Source: Exophiala sp. HKRS030
Taxonomy: Eukaryota > Ascomycota > Eurotiomycetes > Chaetothyriales > Herpotrichiellaceae
Reading direction: 5' to 3'
DNA: 64,000 nucleotides
Assembly: GCA_023897205.1 (NCBI GenBank)
Contig: JAHWDD010000001.1
Location: forward strand, 2,418,001 to 2,482,000
The notes beneath the pieces were generated by a model, which worked only from the letters and a program-made list of their open reading frames with translations, had not been told where the DNA came from and made no database searches. Below are positions 46,028 through 58,945 of this stretch, in pieces; position 1 is the stretch's first letter; each line of letters opens with the position of its first letter. The translations under genes and the position numbers were made by a program.

Positions 46028-48474
46028 ATGGCCCTTCCCGGCAGTCTAGTCGGCGCGACTCTAAACATTCTGCGTATGCCTTTTCATCCTCTTCAAGGCT
46101 TCTTCACTAACTTCTGTCCAGGCCGACAGGTAGAAGACGTCGATCCAGATGGTAAGCCTTCCCGACTACGCTCCCACCCATCGAACTGCATCCAGCTACC
46201 AGATTCCCCCCTCCACCTCCCTCCTCTCCCTCCTTTCTCACATGCTCGCTTTTCTAACTGCGCCTACTACAGAGCCCTCCGAGGCTGGTCAGAAAGAGAT
46301 CTTCTCATCATGGTCCCTTTTCATTCTTATCATGCTGCTCATTGCCGCCCTGTTCACGAGCTATATCCTTCAGCAAAAGAGAATTCAAGCCGTACATGAA
46401 ACCGTCATTTCGATCTTCGCTGGTTCGTCCATTTCCCCCTCCGTCGCACCCTCGGTTCACCCCAAGAAAACGCCTTAAGAGACTGACACTCCTCGTCCAG
46501 GTATGATCGTGGGTCTGGTCATCCGACTCTCCCCAGGCACTGCTATTCAAGACACTGTCAGCTTTGACTATCAGTTCTTCTTTAATCTTCTGCTGCCTCC
46601 CATCATCCTGGCCTCGGGCTACGAATTACACCAGGTACCACTATTCGGAGCGCATCCAAGTACACTACTAATGTTTCCCAGGCCAACTTCTTCCGCAACA
46701 TCGGTACCATCCTTACCTTCGCCTTTGCCGGAACCTTCATCTCAGCCGTTTCCCTGGGTCTCATTCTCTGGTTATGGACAAGAATCCCTTTCGATGGACT
46801 TACCATTTCCTGGGTCGAGGCCATCTCTGTGGGCGCAACCCTTTCTGCCACCGATCCTGTGACCATTCTCGCCATATTCAACCTCTACAAAGTCGAACCC
46901 AAGTTATACACTGTCATCTTTGGCGAGTCCATTCTCAATGATGCCATTGCTATTGTCTTGTTCGAGACCGCTCAGCGATACAAGGATGGTAGTAGTGCCG
47001 GAAGTCTGGGCATTGTCAGCCTCTTTGAAGCCATTGGTATCTTCTTACTGGTCTTCTTCACCAGTCTTTTGATCGGCCTTGTCGTTGGCGTTGGGACCGC
47101 ATTAGTATTGAAATACACTCTTATCCGAAGGTTTCCCAAACTCGAAAGCTGTCTGGTCATCCTCATTGCATATGCAAGTTATTTCTTCTCCAATGGTGTT
47201 CACATGTCAGGTATGTCACTCGCCATTACTCTGCCTGCATTATCAGCGCTGAAAGTCTTGCAGGCATCGTGTCTTTACTTTTCTGCGGAATCACGCTCAA
47301 GCATTATGCGTACTACAACATGTCTCGCCGCACTCAACTCACCACCAAATTCATCTTCCAAATACTTGCCCAACTCTCCGAAAATTTCATCTTCATTTAC
47401 CTCGGACTGACTCTGTTCACCGAGACCGATCTCGTCTTCAAACCTCTCTTCATCTTGGTCACCGTTATCGGTATTTGCGCCGCGAGGTGGTTAGCTGTTT
47501 TCCCGCTCTCCAGAGCAATTAACTACATCATCAGATTGCGAGCCAAAAGGCGAGGTCAAGACGTTGCGGAAGAGCTCCCTTGGCATTATCAAGTAATGTT
47601 ATTTTGGGCTGGACTTCGCGGAGCTGTTGGAGTCGCTCTTGCCGCCGGTCTTCAAGGTAATGAAGGTCCGGCACTCCGTGCAACAGTTCTTGTTGTCGTG
47701 GTGCTGACGGTCATCATTTTCGGCGGCACAACTGCACGTATGCTTGAGATTCTAGGCATCCGTACTGGAGTTGTGGAGGAAATTGATTCAGACGACGAAT
47801 TTGATATCGAAACGGTCAACGGCAGCACCTACTATAAACGCTCCGGCACTGGCTTCGGTCACATTCCTCGCCCATCGAATATCGGCTTGGATTACGTGGG
47901 TACTGGTCGACCTGGCGCTGCAAATGGATCGGCGGGAGGCAATCCTAATCGTACCAAGGCAGATCGAGGGTATAGCAGTAGTAATGGTCGTTCCCCACCA
48001 CTGGGTCTGGCCAGGACGCCTAACCAACGCAAAAACTCAAACATATCACAACGCGAGAGAGAAATTACCGCACAACACGGGACTCTTTTAGCGGGTGGCA
48101 GTGGCTCTACAAGCGACGATGAGTCTGACGCTGTTGATCTCGATCTCCCACCTGCGGCACCTCGGAGGAAACCATCCCCTCTATCAGGTACCGGTAATGG
48201 TCCCACTGGTCCAGGGACACTGGACAACAGAACAAGATCGGCACCAAATATTTTACACGACGATCCTATGGGTGACGGTGATATGGGTGTTCACTCTACA
48301 CCAGCCACGACCGGAGCATCGACGTCACAGCTGACTGGAACAGGTCGCATCCGAGACTTACTTCGCGGCGCAACCGCGGATCATACGGCTTGGTTCAAAC
48401 AGCTGGATGAGGATTTCATCAAACCGCATTTATTATTAGACCAAGGACAGGGGAAGGGACCACCCCCTGTCTGA
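46028..48474 (+). CDS. NHX1: Endosomal/vacuolar Na+(K+)/H+ exchanger, Nhx1-like, 699 aa
   Basis: Electroneutral cation/proton antiporter of the CPA1/NHE family acting in late endosomes and vacuoles, affecting lumenal pH and traffic. Exons are 46028-46073, 46122-46151, 46273-46422, 46501-46634, 46682-47210 and 47264-48474; 2100 bases close in frame. About eleven membrane segments run from SLFILIMLLIAALF to LVVVVLTVIIFGG. Signatures: FFFNLLLPPIILASGYEL (amiloride-binding region), SATDPVTILAIF, GESILNDAIAIVLFE (transport Asp of the ND motif) and GLRGAVGVALA. The hydrophilic C-terminal tail of about 230 residues is serine/glycine-rich and cytosolic. Introns are concentrated in the first third. 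All donors are GT; the exon 3 donor GTTCGT is non-consensus. Splicing there is required for frame. Confidence 0.93.
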
Positions 48475-48956
48475 TTTCAAGGACATGTTATTTTCTTCTT
48501 TTACGATTTTGCTTGATGGATTGTGTAAACTATTCTTGTCTTCATACTGATGGAAATGAAGCAATGTGGGAGTGAATGGATGAGTATATACAAGCACACG
48601 ATGAAAAAACCAACCGACTTTTTCGGTCGTTGGGCGTTCGATAACAAAGTCACACAGTACTTAGATCGTCCATCACAACATGCATGAGGATAGGCGTTGA
48701 CTGGTTCCAATGAATTGATATTGGTATAATACTAGACCATTCCCACAAAACTTTCAAGTCCGCGCACGCTCAGCAGATTGCACTGAATGACATTCGCGAT
48801 CGCATAAGTACAACTTCCCTATCGTTTTCCAAAGCAAAAAGGCACGACCAAACTCGACGAAACTCACAGTCACAATCCAACACAGGTACACCTACGTCTA
48901 TGTATATAGTATACCCATACCTATCCGGAACACGGTTAATGAATGCCACATATATA

Positions 48957-48978
48957 TATATATACCTAGGTATATATA
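48957..48978. repeat. 22-base perfect palindrome centred on CCTAGG
   Basis: Eight-base TATATATA arms flank ACCTAGGT-type core sequence; every position from 48957 to 48978 pairs with its partner. Can form a cruciform or may be a protein-binding site. Confidence 0.85.
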
Positions 48979-49390
48979 ATATCCCCGAATAATCGTTGCC
49001 CACGACTTTTTCGCTGACTCATCTCTCGCCGCTTTGCTCTCCCGCCAGCGACTATTTATTTAGTCGACTCGCTCTCTCGCCCGCTCGCTTCTACTCCGTA
49101 CTCTCTTCCTCTCATGCGCGCTCTCTCTCCACTCACCTTCCGCTCTCTTATAAAGTATGGCTCTGGCCCGCTCCTGCGGTGTTCACTCACCTGCTAGGGA
49201 GGCGCCTGTACGGGCTCTATGTTAGTCCTATAGACGAGGTTAAAGCTGCGCACGTCCAGCCTTATCGTAAATCTATCCGATTATATCTTTGATGGCTTGT
49301 GTTGGAAGCAGCCTCGGGACCTAATGAATTCTTGGCACGAGGCCGAAATTTCTATGTAACTAAGGCTGAGAATCTTGGTGGACTTGGGAA

Positions 49391-49414
49391 CATCACCATC
49401 ACCATCACCATCAC
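49391..49414 (+). repeat. (CATCAC)4 microsatellite
   Basis: Four perfect CATCAC units in non-coding sequence. Confidence 0.9.
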
Positions 49415-50667
49415 ACTGTGAGGGAACCAGAGCCATCACTTCTAACTAGGCCAGGCACCCAGGGTCCTGATTGACTGGCTGGCACTGGTAATCCAGCCGC
49501 GGTCAGAGTATCATCGGTACCATTAGTATGCAGGTCTAAGTCCTTAGTATAACGGTTTAGGATTCCAAGGGACGGGACAGTCTTTTGCTGTCACTGGAGC
49601 ATGTCAACCCAAAGAAAGAACCTGACCAATTCAAATATGAAATCGGGGATGGGTGCTCTTGATGGAGCGATTGATGACACGGAAAGGGCGAGAAGGGCGA
49701 GAATCTGCAAGAGGGAGCTTGGTCACTCGCCGAATCACTCGATTGGAAGCTTTAACGACAGCTGTAGCGTATAGTGACAGTGCAAGTGCAGGAGAGGAGG
49801 CGCCGCGCCGAATTTGCCGATGAGACGAAGTTGCAGTACCCTTATGCGCAGAGCGCAGAATGCACCCATTGTTCCCATTGTGTTGTACGTCCAGATAGAT
49901 GTGATTTCGCACAACTTAGAAGCTGGACGTTGCGTTCCAGCTCAGAGGGATGGATGGACAATCATCCAAAGAGTCTGGGCTAGGTACGTTGGGCAGACCA
50001 CCTCCTTCAAATACTCGCTTCCAACGATGCGCCAAATCAAATCAACAAAATTTCCCATGGCCCCGAGGTACAGTGCTTTATTGAATGAATTTACGCGACG
50101 ATATGAGGTCCTTCATCTAGATAGAGGCATCTAGGAAAAATCCGGAGTTTTTGCCCTCTTTTGACACCGCCACGGTGACGGCTGGCTATTCGAGAGATAC
50201 AGTTCAGATCGGTTGACGAGAAGCTGTCTGCGAAACTCTCCAATGGTTACTGTATAGTCGCGGTCATAGGGGAAGCAGTCACCGAGCAGTCAGTCGATTC
50301 GAGAGGACACAGGGGTTTTTGATGGAAGCTCGGCAACTCGTGACTTGATCATCGGGTATCTTTCAAGGATGTCTTGCTTGCGAGTCAAACCTCTCTCTGT
50401 CGAGCAACTTGGATAATCTGATGCGTCTGGTATCCTTCACTAATGTCCTGGTATTGGCCGAGGTAAACATCGCATAAAATGGATCTAGAAATAGGCAAGG
50501 GGTGAATCTTACCCAAGTTATGCGCTTCTGTAGGTAGCAGTCTCACGATCAGCTCTCCTCACCTCAAAAATTAAATAAAACTTTTGGAAATTGTTACATT
50601 GATAAGATCTCAGACGACAGAAAGCAGACATGATAACAATGCGGCAAAAACAAAAAAGGAAACATCT

Positions 50668-50774
50668 TGCCTCGGACGAGAATCGAACTCGTGACCTTCG
50701 GATAGCCCCGTGTGTTGCACAGGATCATAAATCATTTATGAGACCGACGTCATAACCGACTTTCGAACAAAGTT
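50668..50774 (-). pseudogene. tRNA-Met (CAT) with intact 3' half and degenerate 5' half
   Basis: The 3' half is a textbook elongator tRNA-Met: TCCGA anticodon stem, AGGTC variable region, T arm ACGAG-TTCGATT-CTCGT, acceptor strand CCGAGGC and discriminator A, followed by T-runs suited to Pol III termination. The anticodon loop reads CTCATA and an intron of about 33 bases follows position 37. The D-loop and anticodon stem (TCGGTTA, GTCGGTC) are recognisable. The 5' acceptor strand reads AACTTTG where GCCTCGG is needed, and the D stem does not pair. Probably non-functional, unless the 5' end is re-formed in some way not visible here. Confidence 0.65.
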
Positions 50775-51942
50775 AGCTTGAATCAAGGACCATGTGGACG
50801 GAAAAATTCATACCTAGACCACCAAGGCAATGAATTGGATTTCGAGAGGAAATTTGGCCATGGAAATTATTATTTGAGTCATTTTCTGGCGGTGGGAGCG
50901 GAGTTTTCCGGCACGTGTTTAACTAACTACTGCCGAGGTGGGGGAGCCACGGGGAGGGCAGTGGGGTGGGGGAGCATGACCAATATCTGACGACCACTGT
51001 AAGCCCTGTGTAAGTTAAAGTGGTGTGGCATTTTGGGATGAACAAGGACGCTGGCTGGAGATGTTGGTATGGTAGCATTACATACAATTCGTTAGTGATG
51101 TGCTGTGTGATACAACGGCGGCGATGGCGATGGCGATGGCGTGGAGTGTCAGGGAGGGCAATTTGAGTCGAGAGATGAGCGAATTGTGGGAGGGCTCGAG
51201 ATGGTCTCCCTGAAGAGAGGGAGTACAAGAGGAGTTTTCTCTTTTTTTGGCTAGCAGTCCATACTATGATCAGATTCTGGATGTCGTTCATTGCTAGGCT
51301 CATTCCAAATCTGACGAATGCTACTCACTCCCGGCCTGTCTCGGAACTACGATGGAAGGACAACGCAAAGAGTCATTTGGCTACTATGATAGCGGTCTGG
51401 AAGATTTCATTCTGAAAGAGGAGACAGCATGGGTTTCGATATCTTCCCTGCATAGAATTTATTTCTCCAAGGCGTAACGAAGACCTATCTATCTATCTAT
51501 ATACATACCAACGACCGCTCCGAGCGCCCACGAATAGGTAAACAAGGGCCTTTGGGCAAGGGCAGGAGCGGAACGGGGCGGAGATGCGTTCAGGGAGAGC
51601 GGGGAGGGATGCTACTTGGCAAAAATCTTGTGACACTTTTTAGACAGTGGAATTAACAATTGGGTATCTCGGTGATTACACAAGCGCATGAACCAGAATC
51701 GTGGTTGATACATATACCAGAGACTTCTTTCTCTTCATATCCTCCTCCACATCCTTGACTTCCTCATACAGTCAGTCTCCAGTCCAACATATCATACTCG
51801 TACTCGGCTCGATTATAGGTCTCATCTCCAAGACATCACTCAGACCAGGAGTGCCAGACCCAATTTTGAGGCGATTCTTCTCCAAATTCTACCTGCATAG
51901 TTCCCAAAATTCACTCTTGCTTGTGTTTCCATTGAATCAAAC

Positions 51943-54900
51943 CTAGTCCTCGGTCGATTTTGGAGCCTCTTCTTCGGTTGGGCTGACTATGATGGATGGA
52001 GGCGGCTGGGCGCTGATTGGACTCAACGTTCCACCCGAAGATCTCTTGTCATCAACGTTTAGGTCCCCATTGATCGTTGCAGAATCAAGCCTAGACTCCG
52101 TGGGTGACTGCATAGAGTCCCTGTTGTTGGTGCCGCTACTCTGCTGCGCGGTTCGCCTTCTCATTCTCCTGTTCTTTCTTTCTTCATCTGCCCCTTCTCG
52201 ACGTCTTCGGACATCGATCTCGTCTCCTGTAGACGGGCAGAGCTTCTCATTTCTTGCAAGGCTTTGAGGGCACGATCGGCAACGTCTTCACTTTCGCTAA
52301 CATTGCCGTTACCACTATTGCCATCTTCAATACCAAGGCCATCCTCCACCGACTTTTTCTCCTCCACTTTGTTGAGTCCCAAGGCCTCTTCAATGCCTTC
52401 CTTAAGAGGGGCATCAGGAAGTTGTTGTCCGCTAGCAATTCTCTGTTCATGCTTCTCCTTTAGCCTGGCTCGTCTCCTTCGGTCGCGCTGATCTTTTTGT
52501 TGAGGTCCTGCAGCCCGTAGTTTTTCCAGGAGCGTTTCCATCGCACCGTTTGCGGGCGGACTACCAGGCGTTTCAGCGCCACTAGCAGTACCACTTGCGT
52601 TTGTGCTGCCCGCGGCACGCTTTCTGGCAATACTAGCATCGATGCGTCGTTTATTCTCTTCAATAGTCATGTTTTTCTCTCTTGACTTCTTCCATTCCGT
52701 GACGAAGCCACCAAGCTTACTGAAGAATTCTCTTCTCGCATTTTCATCCTGGTTGTCCTCCCCGAAGTATGTCATGATATCGTCGTATGTTCTCGACGTT
52801 TCTTCCAAGATAAGTTGCATTTGATCCGCCTTACGGCGGGCTTCTTTCATCGATCTTTGCGCCACTTGTGCAACACGATCTTGTGGATGGAACTTCTTAG
52901 GGTCACTCAAATTACCTGCGTCAAGTGAGGATTGCACGTTCTTGATGTTGTCAATGTATTTCTTTGCATCTGCTCGAAGCTGGTCGATGTTGAGCTTTGC
53001 AGCAGGAACCACACCAGCAATATCGTCGATAAAGACCTCCCACTCCGAGTATTGGTTTCTCACGATACGCTCAATCAGGTCGGCGAAGGTTGTCTCATTC
53101 TTATCATCTTTGACCATCCCTAATCGAGCCAGGGAGCTCAATTTAAAGCCGGACGCTTGCTTGTTGGAGTCATTCATATAGTTACCGATATCGAGAATGA
53201 GGGCAAGAACACTCATCAGTGACGTTGAGTCACGGATGGCCTCAGACACATCAACTATATCTTTGAGCTTGTTGGCGATGTCGTCGTATTCAGCTTCGTA
53301 GCTCCTGGTTAAAGCAAGAGCTCGCATTCTGGCCTTCCAGTAATGATGCAATTCATACGCTGTTTGCAGATAAATTTGATCTTCTCTGGTCAATTCCGCG
53401 GGGTCTTGTTCTCGTTTGGAGGTCGCCGCATCTGCCCCAGTCCAATCTTTACTGTATGGCGCCATCAGCTTTGACAAATTCTCGGGTGGGTTTGCAAGAT
53501 CGTCTCTTTGCAAGAAATCCATCACCACATTGTTGTCTAATAATTCCTTGTCACAATGGATGATCTTTCGGACAACTTCGTCGGCTGAATCGTTCTTAAA
53601 CTTGGCCATTGAAACGTGGAAATTCCTCATCATGTCACTACTGATAAGCTGTTTCTTGTCGTTCTTGCCTTTGCTTGCGCCACCACCTATGATCTTGATT
53701 TCCTTGGCGATGAAAAGTTTCTCGACCTCATCGAGAACACCCTTTCGCTGCAGCTCGCGATACTTCTCCTCCTTCGCGGCGACATTGGCAGTCTCTGCCC
53801 AGACAGTGACTTGAGGCGTATCGACCTTGTCCCAATGGAAGGCCTTGAGCTTCTTCTTCGGACGCATAAATGGGTTCTTCAACATAGGAGCGCTTATTAG
53901 AGGTGAAGTTGGTAGGAAGTGGCCATGGCTTACACCAGGTAATGGTGGAGCACCTGGTGGAGGCGGTGGTGGCGGTGGAATCGGAGACAATGGGCTCATG
54001 GGCAGAGATCCAGGAGGTGGAGGAGGTGGGGGTGGTGGAGGTGGACCAGTTTCAAAGCCGGCAATAAGAGGAGATGGTTGACCAGACGACAATGGTGGCG
54101 GTGGTGGAGGAGGCGGAGGAGGCGGACCGGTGAATGCGACTGCTTGTGGAGCGACGTCAACGGGAGTCTTAGGTGAACCAGATTCCAGGCTTGGATGTGT
54201 TGGGCCTGTGGTGATACCGGCATCTTCCGTATCCTCAACGTCGTCTGCGACCTGCTCGACTTCATCTGCATCTATCTTCTTGACCTTGGAGGTCAGTTCT
54301 CCGAGCAGGCTCGATTGTTGATCAGCAGTCATCTTCGGTCTAGAGAACTCCACAAGGCGCGGTTTCTCATAGATGACTGCATCGTCTTCAGAGTCCTGCT
54401 CGTTGTCGGCTTCCTCACTAATTGCCAAAGCTCCGAGGGCGGCTCTTCGTGGTCCTTTGAGAGCATTGCTTCGATGTACGCTGCCCATGATACTGTTGGT
54501 AAGATGTCGCTTTGTCTTCTCCTGGAAATCAGCATCAACAGCATCATCCATCTGTTCACGAAGTTCTCTCAAACGATCAGATGGTCCAGTCTGGCCCCAG
54601 ACTTTGCCTTCAAGCTTGAATTGAGTTTTCGTCCTTTCTAGATTGCGCTCAAGACGCTCCATCAGCCTCTCTCTGTCTAGAATGCCTTGCATCTGGGCAG
54701 GGTCCGGGCCAGGAGTGTTCTCCTTGACTCCCCGAGAAGCCGCAACATCTTGAGCATCTCGCAGCATGAGGTACAGCTCCCTAGTCTCCAGCTCATTTCT
54801 CTGTAATTCTTGCGCTCGTATTCTCTGCAATTCGGCAACCTCGGACTTGAGAGTTTCAGCCTGCCTAGACTGCATTTCGATTATGCCAGCCTGCTCGGCA

Positions 54901-57210
54901 ATTTGTTTCTGCAGTTTCTTGACGAGACCGTCGGCTCCAAGGGCAATCTGTGCAGACATTTCATCTCTTTCTGCAATGGCAGCTTCTGCAATCTGGCGTG
55001 ATTCTGTGGCTTCATCGAAGGCAATCCGAGCCTCTTCATCGGTATGTAACCTGTCAAGCAGACTTTGCACAGTAAAGTTCAGGCTCTGCTTCAAGTCCAT
55101 ATCTGGCAATCGTCGATCCATGGCCACGTAGCTAAGCATGGAGTCAACTAGTTGAAACATCTTTAAGCGCTCATCAGCACCATTCTCTCGAAGAAGGAGC
55201 ATATGCTGCATCGCTGAGATGAAATAGTCCTGTGTGCGAGAGCCTTGTAATCTGGACATGATGGCATCTGTAATCTCTCTAGGGTCGGTCATATCTTTGA
55301 CCTCTCCTTCCATGCTGTCCACCATACTACTGCCATCTCGCTGCATCAAATCTTCATAATCGATTGCTTCCTCTTCACGAAACTTTTCAATCTGCTTATC
55401 CAAGACTTCATATTGAAAAGTTTCCATCTTAGTAAGGATCCGCTTGATCCCAGTGCCGATAAATTGAGCTCGAATATGACATCGTAGTTGTAAGTCGCGA
55501 GCTGGAGCATCAACCAGCATGTTGACGAGAACCATAGTCGCAACGGCATATTCTAGCAACAGATTCTCCATACCCACTCCGCCACTTCGAAACTCTTCGC
55601 TTGCACCCACTAAACTGCCCATTTTACCACGGCCATCGATTGAAACTTCGACAATGCGCATCCAAGCATCGAAGCGGCCATTTTCGTTGGTCATGCTCTT
55701 GACGTGGTCCATTGCTTGAAGAACTTTCAAGTGTCCCTGACCCTGGTCCCAATGGCATAGAAACGTCAAGACTTCACTAACCAGGCGCCTTGTAGTGATT
55801 CGGGAGATATCAAGCAAATGGCCAAAGCCACAGGTACTTGCTCATGGGTCAAGGCATCGTCAGCTCCATATTTGTTGTTCATGAGCGCTTTGAGACATTT
55901 GACAATATCGTATTCGCGGTCGAGATCTTTGTCGGTTATGGGAGGGGCATTTGGCTGAGGTGGTCCGTTAGCTTGTCGTCGATTTATCTTCATCAAGACG
56001 CTGGTCAAGGCGATTTGACCTTGTGCCTCGATAAAGGATTTGACCCAACTTATAGGCTGAGTTCGCAAGCTGACGCTCAAAGACTGAAGTTGCTTTGCCG
56101 TTATTGTGTTGTCCAAGATTCTTTTCACATACCACTCCGGGGTTCCATCTACATCTCGGGAAGAAGGACCATCAATTGTACCGGTTTGGCGAGCTTGTTG
56201 GCGTCTCTTCTGTTCGCCTTGCCATTCCGTCAACCTGTCCTGATGTACCAAGGTCCATTTCTTCGCGGGGGCATATGCCATCATTTGACGTTTGGCCTGG
56301 TCCGGTAAATTCTGCCACCCTCGTTTGTGCATTAGCTGTAAGAACAGCTTCTCGATTTCTGCATCGCTCTTGGGCTTGGGTAAATTAAAGCCGGCGGGAG
56401 TAAAGGAAGTGGTAGAACTGAAAGCGGAGGCTTGCTGGGCAGGCCATCCGGACTGGGAAGTGATTTTAGAGAGTCTCGACTGTGTGGGGGAAAGAATGGT
56501 CAGGGAAGAGTCAGAATCCTGTCGTGAAGGCATGGCGGTTCTGGCAGAACTTTCGGAGGAGAAAAGGCTTGAACCTCTGGTTGCAGAAGAGGCAGTTGAT
56601 CTAATGCTTGCGCCGTCAGAGGATTTTCTCGGTGCGCCATAGGAGTCATTGGTCGAAACCGAGTCATAGTTGCTGTGTTGAGGACCGTCTCGACTGGGCG
56701 GGCGACCCCACTGCTGATATTTGGTTCCCCTATCTCCTATGGTGCTGGTGGCCATGGTCAAACCTGACAGAGAAGAGGAATGAGGTGGTGGGCGGGCCCA
56801 GTTGGATGTGTGGCGCCATTTGTAGGTGCAGTGAAGGCGGGATATTGATGAAAGTCGGAGCCTCTAGCGAGCTGATGGGGTTGAGGATCTTTGCGAGAGT
56901 TGGAAGGCACTTGATCATCTCTGGGTAGATAATCAACAGATATTGGGGCTTGAGAACCGGCGGTGGAAGAATAAGGGATAGAGGTTATGACGCCAGCGGT
57001 CATAGAGATGCCTGAGCCGTCGGCATCCTGACCATCGATGGAGGCGACCGAATCCCTTTTGGAATGGCGAGCGTTCCAGGAACCACTGAGGTTGTTGAGG
57101 CTGGCGGTATCGGAGGAAGGGCCATCTTTGTTGTCTCGATGGCGTCTGAAGAAGCCTTTGCTGGCGGAAGACTGTCTAGTGGTCTTGTCGTTCTGGGAGA
57201 TTGGGGGCAT
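51943..57210 (-). CDS. sepA: Formin (SepA/Bni1-like), about 1756 aa (three frame breaks)
   Basis: Nucleates and elongates unbranched actin filaments at hyphal tips and septa, regulated by Rho GTPases. No introns are needed. Adding one base at 56790-56792, 55802-55804 and 52191-52194 gives 5271 bases, exactly 1757 codons. Order: a basic, polar N-terminus (MPPISQNDKT, GFFRRHRDNK); GTPase-binding/FH3 region (YVKRILDNTITAKQLQSL, VKCLKALMNN, LVSEVLTFLCHW); a coiled coil; FH1 (about 1028-1090) with three polyproline blocks of 8-11 prolines; FH2 (about 1103-1520: KKLKAFHWDKV, MRNFHVSMAKFKND, LALILDIGNYMNDSNKQASG). The C-terminal autoregulatory-type tail has RRRRARL and MRRRTAQ basic clusters. The start is the first ATG in frame. 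Each break falls inside a conserved segment, so the gene is likely intact in the organism. Confidence 0.85.
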
Positions 57211-58945
57211 CCTCAATTGAGTGCATGCAGACACACAGAACTCATGTGTGGATTGATGTTGAACCCCAGAAGGGGTGAAGGGTTATTGAGGTTCACGCTC
57301 GCCTCGATGGTGATTGTTTGTGGCGAGGGTCAAGAGTGGTCTCGCATGACGAAGGGATGGTCCAACCGGGCTGAGGAAAGGTGTCGGGGTCAAATTTTGG
57401 GTAGGGTTCGAGTGAGCTCGGATATCTGGTTGGTGTCTCTCGTATACAAGGTGGCTTGCGGTGTTGTTGGTGTATGTAGGATATGAGGGAGAGGAAAAGT
57501 GTACGGAGCCACGAGCACAATGGGTTATGGTTACGGATCATGGTGCAAGCGCGGTCGCAGTCTGGGAGTTTTGGGGGGGATGGACGTCGTCGGTCAGGCG
57601 CAGATGATGGACGAATGAGACGACGGGATTCAAAGGCTCTAACTGAAAGCGACATTATTTACCTGCCTGAGGAAGCCAAGGAGCCCAATCAAGTGCCAAT
57701 CAGGAGCAAGTCAGGTGCCACCACAGGTTCCCAGGTATGTCTGGAATATTATTAGGCCCCGACTTAGGTAGTGAGTAGCCTAGGAAGGACTCTTAGCACC
57801 TAATTGGTACTAAAAGGTCTGTTCACGTACAGGTGTATGTATTGTATCTGTACCGAGTACTTAAGTCGTACCTAGTAGTTACTAGGTAGTTAGTTAGGAG
57901 ACCAACAGGCCAATAATTGGAGGTCTCAAAGGGCAGATAGGCAGGAACTCAATACCTAGGTACTGTTCATACGACTCAGCACACAATCAGGTGTGTATTC
58001 AATACCGGGAGCCAGCGCTCAGGGACGGATGGACTTAAGCACCTGCAAGTACCTGGGATGCAAAACATTGCCTGACTCTGCGACTGTTTCTGGTGTGAGA
58101 GTGAAGGTTGTTCATTATTACATAAATACCAGGGGTTTACCTCAACCATGCCACCCACCCGTGCCACCTAAACTTGACCCTTGTCTGGGCTAAGGAGGCA
58201 CGAGGCTCCTAGGCTCAGGTTTAGGTAAGGTGTCACCTCTGCAATCCCTCACAGTCCCCGAGCCTTCACAGTATACCAAGTCTTCATATTCAAAGCAGAA
58301 CTCCACTCCGCAACAGAGTGCCTGTCATATCCACTATTCAACACATCAAACTTGTGTGGTGTGTCAAGTTTCATGAGGATGGTCACGGATGGCATTGCCA
58401 TGTGCTGGTATCAGCAAGGACATTTTCTACCTGCGAACGCCCGTGCCTCCAACTGGAGTCCACCGAGTACTGTTCTAGGCATCAATAGCCCCGATAAGCT
58501 TCAAAAGAGGCCTAAGGCCCCATACAAGTCACCAAATTCGCCAATAGCCGGGCGAATCTAGTTAATGCCGAATGCCCCAAAGCCCCAAAGCCCCAAAGCC
58601 CCAAGGTCCACATAAAAGGGCTAAGGCTTGACACCTGGGCCGCTGGGCGCCGAACTTGGACGCCCGCCGACGCCTACCAACGCCCCCGACAGCTTGAGTC
58701 CTGCCACATCTTAATCTTAACACAGACACTCACTGGTAAACTTCACTCATGCCATGGTAAAGTCAATTCCATCCACCAGTCATCTCATCAATCCAGCCAA
58801 CCATCCATCGTCCTGCATCCTGCATCCTAGCGAGCGGAAGAGAGTACATACAATCTAATTACCTAGCATTGACTACTTCCCGAGAATATAACTACCATCC
58901 CTCACCCCTCCACCGATTCCTCCCGCCGCCCACCATGGCGGTATA
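57211..58945. other. Intergenic region with TAGGTAC-type motifs
   Basis: 1.7 kb between divergent genes, holding the formin promoter at the left. 57760-57970 is rich in CCTAGGTA, TACCTAG and TAGTTAG motifs like those at 45.3 kb. A tandem of CCCCAAAG units lies at about 58574-58602. No gene was recognised. An upstream ATG at 58934 opens a three-codon frame in the leader of the next gene. Confidence 0.55.

Larger units (their letters stand above)
48475..51942. other. 3.5-kb region without a protein gene
   Basis: Contains a 22-base AT-rich palindrome (48957-48978), a CATCAC x4 microsatellite (49391-49414), a degenerate tRNA-Met (50668-50774) and a CTAT x4 run (51485-51500). Small frames on both strands have no motif. 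Both flanking genes have their 3' ends here, so no promoter is required. Confidence 0.55.

Noticed and set aside
49391..49414. CAT/CAC x8 resembling an octahistidine tag from a vector
   Set aside because: It is flanked by ordinary intergenic sequence with no open frame, linker or vector sequence. A CATCAC microsatellite is sufficient.
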